Part shown: piece by piece, positions 45,535 to 54,440 of the stretch
Layout: each line of letters opens with the position of its first letter
How positions within the stretch are numbered: the stretch's first letter is position 1
Origin: Sideroxyarcus sp.
Lineage (GTDB): Bacteria; Pseudomonadota; Gammaproteobacteria; Burkholderiales; Gallionellaceae
DNA: 64,000 nt
Direction of reading: 5' to 3'
Assembly: GCA_030651895.1 (NCBI GenBank)
Contig: JAUSBR010000009.1
Location: 62,001 to 126,000 of the forward strand
Position numbers and translations under genes: made by a program
The notes under the pieces: model-generated
The model's database searches: none
What the model saw: the letters and a program-made list of their open reading frames with translations, nothing else
Told to the model about the DNA's origin: nothing

Positions 45535-46449
45535 ATGAGATTACGAGTATTGATCCTTGGCTATGGCGAGATGGGACATGCCATGGAATACCTGCTGGGC
45601 ACGCGCCACGACGTGCGCATCTGGAACATGGGCGAGGTAGTGCGCGGCAGGCACCGCAAGCTGGAGGGTGAGGTCACCGAAGCGCAAGTGGTGCTGTTCT
45701 GCCTGCCGGTGAACCCGCACCACGAGATCGCCACGCGCATCGCACCGCATCTGCCCAAAGGCAGCCTGTGCCTTTCCATCGCCAAGGGGCTGGACGAATC
45801 GGGACGCACGGCAGCGCAGGTGTTCGACAACGTGTTCGCCGGCAGCCATCACTACGGCGTGATCTACGGCCCGATGATCTCGGAAGAGATCCGTGCTGGC
45901 CGGCATGCCTTTGCCGATGCGGTTTTGTCCGACATGGCGGATTTCGACGTGATGAACAACCTGTTCCGTGGCAGCACGCTGGTGTGCCAGCAGGCGAGCG
46001 ACATGCACGGACGCAGCTGGTCGGTGATCCTGAAGAACGTTTATGCCATCCTGTTCGGCGTGGCGGACGAGATGAAACTGGGCAAGAACATGCGCGGCCA
46101 CCTGATGGTCGCCGCCATGGCGGAACTCTCCGGCATCGTTCAGTCCTTCGGCGGGCAGGCGCACACGCCTTACAGCTATGCCGGGCTGGGCGACCTGCTG
46201 ACCACGGCAACGAGCACGGATTCACACCATCACGAACTCGGTTGCAAACTGGTGCGCGGCGAACTGGACGATATCTCCGGCGAGGGTGTGCATACCCTGC
46301 GCATGGTGGAAAAGTTCAAGGTGTTCGACTGGCGCGCCTATCCGCTGTTCTCGCTGTCGCACGACATCGTCGCCGAACCGGAGAAGTTACCCGAACGCGT
46401 GGAGGAATATCTGAACTACCTGCGCGGGATGCAGAGCTGCCCGATCTGA
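45535..46449 (+). CDS. Glycerol-3-phosphate dehydrogenase-like NAD-binding protein
   Basis: This 304-residue protein resembles GpsA. It has the N-terminal Rossmann segment LILGYGEMGHAMEYLLG, LCLSIAKGLDESG, IYGPMISEEIRAG and the C-terminal helical domain (KNVYAILFGVADEMKLGKN, SYAGLGDLLTTATS) that carries the catalytic Lys. It is shorter than typical GpsA (~330) and its motif GYGEMG departs from GAGAWG, so it may be a paralogue with altered substrate. It stands alone, divergent from the Pro/Ala-rich gene. Confidence 0.8.
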   Translation: MRLRVLILGYGEMGHAMEYLLGTRHDVRIWNMGEVVRGRHRKLEGEVTEAQVVLFCLPVNPHHEIATRIAPHLPKGSLCLSIAKGLDESGRTAAQVFDNVFAGSHHYGVIYGPMISEEIRAGRHAFADAVLSDMADFDVMNNLFRGSTLVCQQASDMHGRSWSVILKNVYAILFGVADEMKLGKNMRGHLMVAAMAELSGIVQSFGGQAHTPYSYAGLGDLLTTATSTDSHHHELGCKLVRGELDDISGEGVHTLRMVEKFKVFDWRAYPLFSLSHDIVAEPEKLPERVEEYLNYLRGMQSCPI

Positions 46450-46471
46450 GGTCGGCACCGCGCCGCCTTGG

Positions 46472-46708
46472 CTACAGCAAACTCGCCGGGCCGGCGCCCT
46501 TCTCCACCATCCATTCGCCGTCGCTCTTGCTGACGCTGTCGGTGTAGTTGGCGATCTTGAGCGCGATGTGGGTGGATTTTTTCACATAGTGGTCGATGTT
46601 GTCATCGCCGACTTCGCCCTTTTGCACATAGGCGGAGAAGATGCGCGAGGCCATGCTGGCGATGACGCTCTCGCTGGGTTGCAGGCTGAGGTAGTTCTCT
46701 TCGGACAT
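46472..46708 (-). CDS. Hypothetical small protein
   Basis: This is a 78-residue soluble acidic protein, SEENYLSLQPSESVIASMAS at the start and KSDGEWMVEKGAGPASLL near the end. It has no recognised domain, TM helix or Cys. An AAGGAGCC ribosome-binding site precedes the ATG. It sits just downstream of pilU on the same strand. Confidence 0.65.
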   Translation of the reverse strand: MSEENYLSLQPSESVIASMASRIFSAYVQKGEVGDDNIDHYVKKSTHIALKIANYTDSVSKSDGEWMVEKGAGPASLL

Positions 46709-46746
46709 GATGGCTCCTTGCTGATCGTTATCTGAATGGACCGGGC

Positions 46747-48093
46747 CTACTCCAGCGACAGTTGCAGCTTGTCCAACTGGATGGGGGGCGCTTGCGGCTT
46801 CTCGGCCCCGGCGGCTTCCTGCTGCTGTTGCTGTTTCTCCTGTTGCTGTTTGGTGAGTTGCGCCGCTTCGAACTGGCGTTTGTGTTCCTCCTGTGCCACC
46901 AGTTCTGCCTGCCGTTCCGCTTCCAGCTCTTCCGGGCTCTTGTGCACGTGCAGCGACAACTCCACGCTCGATGCTGTGGCTGGTTCGCCGCGCTTGCTCT
47001 TGAGCTTTATGTTCAGACGCAACTCGTTGGCCGAATCGGCGTTGCGGATGGCTTCTTCGTAAGAGATATGGCCGTCGTTGTATAACTCGAACAGCGACCA
47101 GTCGAAGGTGCGCATGCCCAGCTCGCGCGACTTTTCCATGATGCCTTTGATCTCGTGGAATTCACCCTTGAATATCTTGTCGGCGATGATGGGCGTGTTG
47201 AGCAGAATCTCGATGGCGGCCTTGCGCCCCTTGCCGTCCGGCGTGCGGATCAGACGTTGCGAGATGAGCGCGCGCATATTGGCGGAAAGATCCATCAGCA
47301 ACTGGTTGCGACGTTCTTCCGGAAAGAAATTGATGATGCGGTCTATGGTCTGGTTGGTGCTGTTGGCGTGCAACGTGCCCAGACACAGGTGGCCGGTCTC
47401 GGCGAAGGCGATGGCGTGCTCCATGGTCTCGGCGTCGCGGATCTCGCCGATCAGGATCACGTCCGGTGCCTGGCGCAAGGTGTTCTTCAGCGCGTGATGC
47501 CAGCTATGCGTGTCCACACCCACTTCGCGGTGTGTGATCAGCGACTGTTTGGACTGGTGCACATACTCCACCGGGTCTTCGACGGTGATGATGTGTCCTT
47601 TGGAGGTGCGGTTGCGGTGGTCGATCATCGCGGCCAGCGAGGTAGACTTGCCGGAGCCGGTGCCACCGACCACCAGCACCAGGCCGCGCTTGTTCATGAT
47701 GACCTCCTTCAATATCTCAGGCAGGTCAAGCTTCTCGAAGTTGGGGATCTCGGCGGCGATGGTGCGGATGACCATGCCGACATTCTGCTGCTGCACGAAA
47801 ACGTTGACGCGGAAACGCGACACGCCCGGCACCGAGATGGCGAAGTTGCATTCCATCTCTTTCTCGAATTCGGCGCGCTGGTCTTCGTTCATCAATGCAC
47901 GCGCGAGCTGGCGCGTGATCGCACCGTTGAGTTTCTGCGCGGTCATCGGCTGCATCTCGCCGTGCGACTTCATGCTGGGCGGGAAGTCGTTGGAAATGAA
48001 CAGGTCGGAACCGCCCGCCTTGCTCATGGCGGTGAGCAGTTTGATGATGTATTCGTACGCTTGCTGATCGGTGAGACCTGACGACATCTGCAT
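46747..48093 (-). CDS. pilU: Type IV pilus retraction ATPase PilU
   Basis: This is a 448-residue PilT/PilU-family hexameric ATPase. Walker A is GGTGSGKSTS, the Asp box EDPVEYVHQ, Walker B ILIGEIRD, the His box GHLCLGTLHANST, and a retraction-type AIRNADSANELRL motif is in the C-terminal part. PilU assignment (rather than PilT) rests on the ~70-residue Gln/Pro-rich C-terminal extension after NIKLKSKRG and on EYIIKLLTAMSKAGGSDLF at the N-terminus. PilT itself is not in the window. Confidence 0.88.
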   Translation of the reverse strand: MQMSSGLTDQQAYEYIIKLLTAMSKAGGSDLFISNDFPPSMKSHGEMQPMTAQKLNGAITRQLARALMNEDQRAEFEKEMECNFAISVPGVSRFRVNVFVQQQNVGMVIRTIAAEIPNFEKLDLPEILKEVIMNKRGLVLVVGGTGSGKSTSLAAMIDHRNRTSKGHIITVEDPVEYVHQSKQSLITHREVGVDTHSWHHALKNTLRQAPDVILIGEIRDAETMEHAIAFAETGHLCLGTLHANSTNQTIDRIINFFPEERRNQLLMDLSANMRALISQRLIRTPDGKGRKAAIEILLNTPIIADKIFKGEFHEIKGIMEKSRELGMRTFDWSLFELYNDGHISYEEAIRNADSANELRLNIKLKSKRGEPATASSVELSLHVHKSPEELEAERQAELVAQEEHKRQFEAAQLTKQQQEKQQQQQEAAGAEKPQAPPIQLDKLQLSLE

Positions 48094-48473
48094 TTCCTCG
48101 CAACGGTTATCAAAACGAAAACGGCAGAGTATTTTAGCAGCAAGACTGCCTCAGGATTTCAGCAGCCAAGCCCCGAAATACGCCTCAGCTTAACTGATAA
48201 ATCCCGATAATTTAAACCCCATTCTTGACTGGGTTTATTGGTAAAAATCAGGCACCTGTCAGGTGGAAACAAACTTACCAGTTATGAACCACAAGCGCAG
48301 AGAGGTCTTCCCTATCCCCGACTGAATTTAACGCAATTTTTACATTAAGCCGTTGTTTACCCACACTATCAAAAAGGTGGCATGGGAATTGTTTATTGCC
48401 ACGCAGTTTTACAAACGCAAATTCGAGTTTTTTGAACGCTTTTTTGTTGCCGACAATAACAAGGGAAGAGGAC
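48094..48473. other. Non-coding gap between pilU and the hyb operon (380 bp)
   Basis: No convincing gene is seen. It holds a hairpin-forming AAACCC...GGGTTT pair (about 48211-48236), a 13-bp palindrome CACCTG-T-CAGGTG (48253-48265) and a -24/-12-like element (48378-48393). It is the only intergenic stretch above 300 bp in the window and must hold the divergent promoters. Confidence 0.6.
48378..48393 (+). promoter_or_regulatory. Possible sigma54 (-24/-12) promoter of the hyb operon
   Basis: TGGCATGGGAATTGTTT has GG and the downstream TTG at the right 10-nt distance. The -12 element reads GT instead of the conserved GC. It lies about 81 bp before the hybO ATG. Several betaproteobacterial hydrogenase operons are sigma54-driven, so this fits, but a one-base mismatch makes it tentative. 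Confidence 0.4.
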
Positions 48474-49628
48474 ATGATGGACGAGAACACCATTGAAAAT
48501 GACGAAAGTCTGGTAGCGCTGGAAAAACGGCTGGGGATGTCCCGCCGCAGTTTCCTGCAACTGATCACCGCAATGGCGGCGACGATGGGCTTGCCCAACG
48601 ATGCGGTGGCCGCGATGGCGAAAGCCGTCGCCACCAAGAAACGTCCCTCGGTGATCTGGCTGCACTTCCAGGAATGTACCGGCTGCACCGAATCGCTGCT
48701 GCGCGCCGAGCATCCCACGCTTGAGAAACTCATCCTCGACATCATCTCCCTCGACTATCACGAAACGCTGTTCGCCGCCGCCGGTCACCAGGCCGAAGCA
48801 GCACGCCGTGCCGCGATGAAGGCGAACAAGGGCAAATACATCCTGGTGGTGGAAGGCGCGATCCCGACCAAGGACAACGGTATCTACTGCAAGATCGGCG
48901 GCCAGACCGCGATCGAGATGCTGAAAGAGTGCGCGGCCGATGCGGCCGCAGTCATCGCCATCGGCAGCTGTGCATCGTGGGGCGGCATGCCCGCCACACC
49001 GCCCAACCCCACCGGCGCGAAGAGCGCTGGCGAAGTACTCGGCAAGGTCATCCCCAACATCCCCGGCTGCCCGCCCAACCCCTACAACTTCCTTTCCACC
49101 GTCGTGCACTTCCTCACCTTCGGCAAACTGCCGGATGTGGACGACATCGGCCGTCCCAAGTTCGCCTACTCGCGTCTCATCCACGAGAACTGCGAACGCC
49201 GTCCGCACTTCGATGCGGGCCGCTTCGCGATGGAGTTCGGCGATGCGGGACACAAGCAGGGCTGGTGCCTGTACAAGCTGGGCTGCAAAGGGCCGGAGAC
49301 TTATGCCAACTGCCCGGCGATCCTGTTCGGCGATGTCGGCAATGCGAGCTGGCCGGTCGGTACGGGCCACCCCTGTATCGGCTGTACCGAGAAGGGTATC
49401 GCCTTCACCAAACCCATCCATGCCCTGGCCGATGTGAAGACCATGCGTCCGCCCGTCGGCTTCCCGCGCATCGTCGAGGAGCAAGGCGTGGGCGCGACCA
49501 TAGGCGCGGCCGTGCTGACCGCCGCCGTGGCTGGTGCCGCGTTCGGCGCGGGCGCACAGATGGCCAAGAACCTCGGCAAGAACGTGCCGCTCGATGAGGG
49601 CAAGCCAGAGGAAAGGAAACCATCATGA
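48474..49628 (+). CDS. hybO: [NiFe] hydrogenase small subunit HybO (group 1c)
   Basis: This 384-residue iron-sulfur subunit carries electrons away from the NiFe site. The Tat signal is MSRRSFLQLITAM, and mature motifs include FQECTGCTESLL, IAIGSCASWGGMPA, CKGPETYANCPAILF and the last-cluster ligands GTGHPCIGCTEKG. A C-terminal hydrophobic anchor (TAAVAGAAFGAGAQM) holds it to the membrane. The start is the first of two adjacent ATGs after AGAGGAC. It heads the operon hybOABC-hybD-hypC and overlaps hybA by 4 nt. Confidence 0.95.
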   Translation: MMDENTIENDESLVALEKRLGMSRRSFLQLITAMAATMGLPNDAVAAMAKAVATKKRPSVIWLHFQECTGCTESLLRAEHPTLEKLILDIISLDYHETLFAAAGHQAEAARRAAMKANKGKYILVVEGAIPTKDNGIYCKIGGQTAIEMLKECAADAAAVIAIGSCASWGGMPATPPNPTGAKSAGEVLGKVIPNIPGCPPNPYNFLSTVVHFLTFGKLPDVDDIGRPKFAYSRLIHENCERRPHFDAGRFAMEFGDAGHKQGWCLYKLGCKGPETYANCPAILFGDVGNASWPVGTGHPCIGCTEKGIAFTKPIHALADVKTMRPPVGFPRIVEEQGVGATIGAAVLTAAVAGAAFGAGAQMAKNLGKNVPLDEGKPEERKPS

Positions 49629-50605
49629 GCATCAGCCGGCGCGATTTCCTGAAAGGAGCGCTGGCCGGGGGCGCGATGCTTGCAACGGCAGCGCCCGCCG
49701 AGGCGCGCGAGAACCTGACCATGCCGGAAGAAGCACTGGGGCTGCTGTATGACAGCACCCTGTGCATCGGCTGCAAGGCCTGCGTTGCCGCCTGCAAGGA
49801 TGTGAACGACATGCCTCCGGAGTTCTCCTCCGAATCACAACTGTGGGATACCCCGCTCGACATCTCCGGCAAGACGCTCAACGTCATCAAGCTGTACCAA
49901 GATGGCAACAGTGCGACCAAGGACAGCGTGAAGGACGGTTTCGCCTACATGAAGGTGTCCTGCCTGCACTGCGTCGATCCCTCGTGCGTGTCCGCCTGCC
50001 CGGTATCGGCGATGACCAAGGACCCGGTCACCGGCATCGTCGGCTACGACAAGGACGCCTGCATCGGCTGCCGTTACTGTGTGGCCGCCTGCCCGTTCGG
50101 CGTACCGCGTTTCGAGTACGACAAGGCGCTGCCGCAGATCAGCAAGTGCCAGTTGTGCAAGCACCGCATCGGCGAAGGCAAGTATGCCGCCTGCGCGGAA
50201 GTGTGCCCGACCGGCGCGACGCTGTACGGCAAAGTGAAGACCCTGAAGGCCGAAGCCAAGCGCCGCGTCGCGTTGAAGCCCGGCGAAGAGACCAGCTTCC
50301 CGCGCGGCAACCTCGACACGCACGACCAGTCTCCGCACACGGCAGCAGCAGCGAAGTATCTGCCGCAGGTCTACGGCGAGAAGGAAGTCGGCGGCACGCA
50401 GATGCTCAAGCTCTCCGCCGTGCCGTTCGAGAAGTTGGGCATGCCGACACTGCCGGAACGTTCCTACGCAGCCACCTCCGAAACCATGCAGCACACCCTC
50501 TACGGCAACGCCCTGGCGCTGCCGCTGGCTTTCCTCGGTGTGTTGACCTATGTCGCCAAGCGCAACGTCAAGCATGACGACGACGCCGACGACAAGAAAG
50601 AATAA
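49625..50605 (+). CDS. hybA: Hydrogenase electron-transfer protein HybA (4x[4Fe-4S])
   Basis: This 326-residue ferredoxin-like protein has a Tat signal (ISRRDFLKGALAGG) and a series of Cys clusters: CIGCKACVAAC, CLHCVDPSCVSACPV, CIGCRYCVAACPFG and CQLCKHR...CAEVCPTG. Together these hold four [4Fe-4S] clusters. A C-terminal TM helix (GNALALPLAFLGVLTYVA) anchors it. It wires the small subunit to HybB. It overlaps hybO and is followed 10 bp later by hybB. Confidence 0.95.
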   Translation: MSISRRDFLKGALAGGAMLATAAPAEARENLTMPEEALGLLYDSTLCIGCKACVAACKDVNDMPPEFSSESQLWDTPLDISGKTLNVIKLYQDGNSATKDSVKDGFAYMKVSCLHCVDPSCVSACPVSAMTKDPVTGIVGYDKDACIGCRYCVAACPFGVPRFEYDKALPQISKCQLCKHRIGEGKYAACAEVCPTGATLYGKVKTLKAEAKRRVALKPGEETSFPRGNLDTHDQSPHTAAAAKYLPQVYGEKEVGGTQMLKLSAVPFEKLGMPTLPERSYAATSETMQHTLYGNALALPLAFLGVLTYVAKRNVKHDDDADDKKE

Positions 50606-50615
50606 GGAGATAACG

Positions 50616-51791
50616 ATGTCTGCATCCCATAACCATCCCGCACCCGCGCCGCTCGGCGGACCGCTGTGGACGCCCACCACGAAGATACTGGCGGCGCTGG
50701 TCGCGATCGCCGGGGTCATCCTGCTGGTGCGTTTCATCTTCGGTCTCGGGGCGGTGACCAACATCAACGACGGCTACACCTGGGGTATCTGGGTGGTGTA
50801 CGACGTGGTGATCGGTTCCGCCTTCGCCTGCGGCGGCTACTCCGTGGCCTTGCTGGTGTACATCTTCAACAAGGGCGAATACCACCCGATGGTGCGACCG
50901 GCGCTGCTGGCCAGTCTGTTCGGCTACACGCTGGCCGGTGCCGGAGTCATCTTCGACCTCGGCCGCTACTGGAACTTCTGGCACATCTTCTGGCCCGGCT
51001 ATGCGCAGCCCAACTCGGTGATGTTCGAGGTGGCGGTGTGTATCACGGCCTACATCGTGGTGATGTGGATCGAGTTCTCGCCCGCCTTCCTGGAGAAGTT
51101 CGGCAGACACGACGTGAAGAAGAAGCTCAACAAGCTGCTGTTCTTCATCATCGCGCTCGGCACGCTGCTGCCGTCGATGCACCAGTCCTCGCTTGGTTCG
51201 CTGCTGGTGGTGTTCGGTTATCAGGTACATCCGCTGTGGCAGTCCATTCTGCTGCCGCTGTTCTACCTGATGACGGCGCTGACCATCGGCTTCGCGGTGG
51301 TGATCTTCGAAGCCTGCCTGTCGTCCTCAGGCTTCAAGCGTCCGCTGGAGATGCATCTGCTCGGCAAACTCTCCAAGGTGATGCTCGGCATGCTGGCCGC
51401 CTATCTGGTGGTGCGCTTCGGCGACCTGCTGGTGCGCGGCGCGCTGGGCAGCATGTTCGGTTTCAACATCAAGGCGCTGATGTTCTGGATCGAGACCGCG
51501 CTGTTTGTCGCCCCGCTGGTGCTGCTGTGGAAAGAGCAGTCCCGCAGGCAGCCGGACAAGCTTTTCATCGCGGCCTGCAGTCTGATGCTGGCGGGCTTCA
51601 TCCTGCGCATCAACTCATTCCTGGTCGGTTACGAAACCGGCCCGGGCTGGCACTACTTCCCCTCGGTCTCCGAGATCATGGTCTCCATCGGCATGATCGC
51701 GCTGGAGGTGCTGGGATACATCGTGCTGGTGCGCTACTTGCCGATCATGTCGGGCAATTCCGAATCCGCTGCCGTGGCAGCCAATAAATAA
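50616..51791 (+). CDS. hybB: Hydrogenase membrane subunit HybB (NrfD/PsrC type)
   Basis: This 391-residue integral membrane protein of the HybB/NrfD family has about ten TM helices, starting with ILAALVAIAGVILLVRFIF, and NrfD-like GYTWGIWVVYDVVIGSAFA. It takes electrons from HybA and reduces quinone. The start is the ATG with AAGGAG upstream, the longer frame having no support. HybC begins 23 bp after it. Confidence 0.94.
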   Translation: MSASHNHPAPAPLGGPLWTPTTKILAALVAIAGVILLVRFIFGLGAVTNINDGYTWGIWVVYDVVIGSAFACGGYSVALLVYIFNKGEYHPMVRPALLASLFGYTLAGAGVIFDLGRYWNFWHIFWPGYAQPNSVMFEVAVCITAYIVVMWIEFSPAFLEKFGRHDVKKKLNKLLFFIIALGTLLPSMHQSSLGSLLVVFGYQVHPLWQSILLPLFYLMTALTIGFAVVIFEACLSSSGFKRPLEMHLLGKLSKVMLGMLAAYLVVRFGDLLVRGALGSMFGFNIKALMFWIETALFVAPLVLLWKEQSRRQPDKLFIAACSLMLAGFILRINSFLVGYETGPGWHYFPSVSEIMVSIGMIALEVLGYIVLVRYLPIMSGNSESAAVAANK

Positions 51792-51814
51792 CCAGAATCT
51801 CCGGGAGAATCTAA

Positions 51815-53518
51815 ATGAGCAAAAGAATCACAATCGATCCGATCACCCGCATCGAAGGCCACCTGCGTATCGACTGCGAAGTGAACAACGGCAAAGTTTC
51901 CAAGGCCTGGGCCTCCGGCCAGATGTGGCGCGGCGTCGAGCAGATCCTGCTCGGCCACGATGCGCGCGACGCCTGGGCGATCACCCAGCGTATCTGCGGC
52001 GTGTGTACCACGGTGCATGCGGTTGCCTCGGTGCGCGCGGTCGAGAACGCGCTGCAGATGGAAGTGCCGCTCAACGCGCAGTACATCCGCAACCTCATCA
52101 TCACCGCGCACGCCATCCACGACCACATCGTGCACTTCTACCACCTCTCCGCGCTGGACTGGGTGGATGTGGTTTCCGCCCTCAAGGCCGATCCCGGCAA
52201 GACCGCTGTACTCGCCGGAAGCCTGTCGAGCTGGAGCGGCAACAGCAAACAGGAATTCACCAAGGTGAAAGAGCGTCTGTCCGGCTTCGTCGGCACCGGC
52301 CAGCTCGGCATCTTCACCAACGGTTACTGGGGCCATCCGGCGATGAAGCTGCCGCCGGAAGTGAACCTGCTGGCCGTGACCCACTATTTGCAGGCGCTGG
52401 AGATACAGCGTTACGCCAGCAAGATCGTGAGCATCCTCGGCTCCAAGTCGCCGCACATCCAGAACATGGCTGTGGGTGGCGTCTCCAACCCGATCTCGCT
52501 AGATTCGCAATCGGTGCTGACCGTCGAGCGACTGATGGCGGTCAAGGAATGGATCGACAAGCTCGATGACTTCGTGAAGAACGTGTATCTGGTGGATGTG
52601 GCCGCGATCGGCGCGTTCTATTCCGACTGGACCGCGATCGGCGCGGGCGTGATGGATTATCTGTCTGTTCCCGACCTGCCGCTCGACACCAAGGGCACCA
52701 AGTTCGCCCTGCCCGGCGGCTACCTCAAGGGCGGCGACCTGGCCGGCATCAAGCCAATTACCTCGTTCAACGACAAATATTTCCGCGACGGCGTGCAGGA
52801 GAGCGTGAAGCACTCCTGGTACAAGGGCGGCAAGGGCGCGCTGCACCCGTACGAGGGTGAGACCATCCCGAAATACACCGACTTCCAGGACGACGGCAAA
52901 TATTCCTGGGTGAAGTCGCCGACCTTCTACGGCCATCCCGCCCAAGTCGGCCCACTCTCGCGCGTGCTGGCGATGGCGGCGCAGAACCACGCACCGACCT
53001 TGAAATATCTGACCGGTGTGCTGGATACCGCAGGCTCGCTGGCCAAAACCAAGATCCCGCTATCCGCCGTGCATTCCACCATCGGCCGTCATGCCGCCCG
53101 TGCCGTGTCTTGCGCGGTGCAGGTGGACGAGCTGGCCAACCAGTGGAACCTGCTGGTGAACAACATCGCCAAGGGTGACACCGACACCTTCAACAAGCCG
53201 GTGTTCCCCAAGGGCGAGATCGAAGGCGTCGGCTTCCACGAAGCTCCGCGCGGCGTGCTGTCGCACTGGGTCGTCATCGACGATGGCAAGATCACCAACT
53301 ACCAGGCCGTGGTTCCGACCACTTGGAACGCCGCCCCGCGCAACGAAGGCGACGTGCCCGGCCCCTACGAAGCTTCGCTATTGAACACACCGGTCGCCGA
53401 TGAGGAGCGTCCGCTCGAAGTGCTGCGCACCGTGCACTCGTTCGACCCCTGCCTGGCTTGCGCCGTGCACGTGCTCGATGCCGAAGGCAAACCCGTTGTA
53501 CAGGTGAAGGTGTTGTGA
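51815..53518 (+). CDS. hybC: [NiFe] hydrogenase large subunit HybC
   Basis: This is a 567-residue catalytic subunit. The nickel ligands are the two CxxC pairs: RICGVCTTVHA (N-terminal) and DPCLACAVH (C-terminal). The 15-residue tail after His (VLDAEGKPVVQVKVL) is the peptide that HybD clips after Ni insertion. Its stop overlaps the hybD ATG by 1 nt. It completes the H2-uptake, quinone-linked group 1c enzyme. Confidence 0.97.
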   Translation: MSKRITIDPITRIEGHLRIDCEVNNGKVSKAWASGQMWRGVEQILLGHDARDAWAITQRICGVCTTVHAVASVRAVENALQMEVPLNAQYIRNLIITAHAIHDHIVHFYHLSALDWVDVVSALKADPGKTAVLAGSLSSWSGNSKQEFTKVKERLSGFVGTGQLGIFTNGYWGHPAMKLPPEVNLLAVTHYLQALEIQRYASKIVSILGSKSPHIQNMAVGGVSNPISLDSQSVLTVERLMAVKEWIDKLDDFVKNVYLVDVAAIGAFYSDWTAIGAGVMDYLSVPDLPLDTKGTKFALPGGYLKGGDLAGIKPITSFNDKYFRDGVQESVKHSWYKGGKGALHPYEGETIPKYTDFQDDGKYSWVKSPTFYGHPAQVGPLSRVLAMAAQNHAPTLKYLTGVLDTAGSLAKTKIPLSAVHSTIGRHAARAVSCAVQVDELANQWNLLVNNIAKGDTDTFNKPVFPKGEIEGVGFHEAPRGVLSHWVVIDDGKITNYQAVVPTTWNAAPRNEGDVPGPYEASLLNTPVADEERPLEVLRTVHSFDPCLACAVHVLDAEGKPVVQVKVL

Positions 53519-54009
53519 TGCGCATCGTCGTATTAGGTGTCGGCAACACCCTGCTCTCCGATGAAGGCATCGGCGTGCGAGCCATCGAGCAGTTGCAGCA
53601 GGATTACGACCTCCCCCCGGAGGTTGTGGTCATCGACGGTGGCACCACCGGCATGGAGATGCTGGACGACCTTTCCAATGCCGACCACATCATCATCGTC
53701 GATGCGGTGCGCAGCGGCAGACCGCCCGCCGCCATCATCCGGTTGGCCGACGAGCAGGTGCCGGTGTTCTTCAAGACCAAACTGTCACCGCACCAGATCG
53801 GCCTGTCCGACGTACTAGCCACATTGGCTTTCATCGGCGAGCAGCCCGGCGGCGTGACGGTGATCGGCGTCGAACCGGTGTCGCTGGAAACTTCCATGTC
53901 GCTGTCGCCGCAGGTGGAAGCGCGCCTGCCCGAGCTGCTGGACCTACTGGTGACGGAATTGCATGAGCTGGGCGTGGCAGTCCGCAGCAGAGTACCCAAG
54001 GCGGCCTGA
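53518..54009 (+). CDS. hybD: Hydrogenase maturation endopeptidase HybD
   Basis: This 163-residue HybD/HycI-type protease removes the C-terminal tail of HybC. GVGNTLLSDEGIGVRAIE holds the first Ni-ligand acid residue, VIDGGTTGMEML the second, and SPHQIGLSDVLA the His. It is translationally coupled to hybC and 2 bp from hypC. The tail length in HybC matches what such proteases cut. Confidence 0.95.
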   Translation: MRIVVLGVGNTLLSDEGIGVRAIEQLQQDYDLPPEVVVIDGGTTGMEMLDDLSNADHIIIVDAVRSGRPPAAIIRLADEQVPVFFKTKLSPHQIGLSDVLATLAFIGEQPGGVTVIGVEPVSLETSMSLSPQVEARLPELLDLLVTELHELGVAVRSRVPKAA

Positions 54010-54011
54010 CC

Positions 54012-54245
54012 ATGTGCATGGCGATCCCTTCCCGCGTCGTTGCCCTGGCCGGCGAGATGGCCACGGTCGAATGCTTCGGCGAGCAGCGCGATGTCAGCCT
54101 GATGCTCATCGACAGCCCGCTGGCATTGGGCGATTACGTGCTGGTGCAGGCTGGCGGCTTTGCCTACGAGCGCGTCGAAGCCACGGCCGCCATGCAGACG
54201 CTGGAACTGCTGGGTTCCGTGCTGGGCCAGCCTGAGATCGCATAA
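54012..54245 (+). CDS. HypC/HybG-type hydrogenase maturation chaperone
   Basis: This 77-residue HypC/HybG/HupF chaperone has MCMAIPSRVVAL at the N-terminus, whose Cys2 is needed for carrying the Fe(CN)2CO unit with HypD. The C-terminal helix follows a beta barrel (GDYVLVQAGGFAYERV). In the hyb operon of E. coli this place is held by hybG. The other hyp genes (A, B, D, E, F) are not in the window. Confidence 0.94.
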   Translation: MCMAIPSRVVALAGEMATVECFGEQRDVSLMLIDSPLALGDYVLVQAGGFAYERVEATAAMQTLELLGSVLGQPEIA

Positions 54246-54267
54246 GTTTGTTTCACCTCCCTGAATC

Positions 54268-54293
54268 GCCGACCTTCGGGTCGGCATTTTTTT
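54268..54293 (+). terminator. Rho-independent terminator of the hyb operon
   Basis: GCCGACC-TTCG-GGTCGGC is a 7-bp stem with a stable tetraloop, followed by ATTTTTTT. It is 22 bp after the hypC stop. Confidence 0.93.
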
Positions 54294-54440
54294 GGTCGTG
54301 TTTCCAGCTCAAGTATTCGTATATATCGTTTCTGTCGATGAGGCTTGAAGCCGGACTGACAGGGCGCGTAGAATGGTTCGGGTGAGTCGAACGCAGTAAC
54401 GCAGGTTTCTTTTATGTCAGCCAAGCAAGGGGGAAGCACA

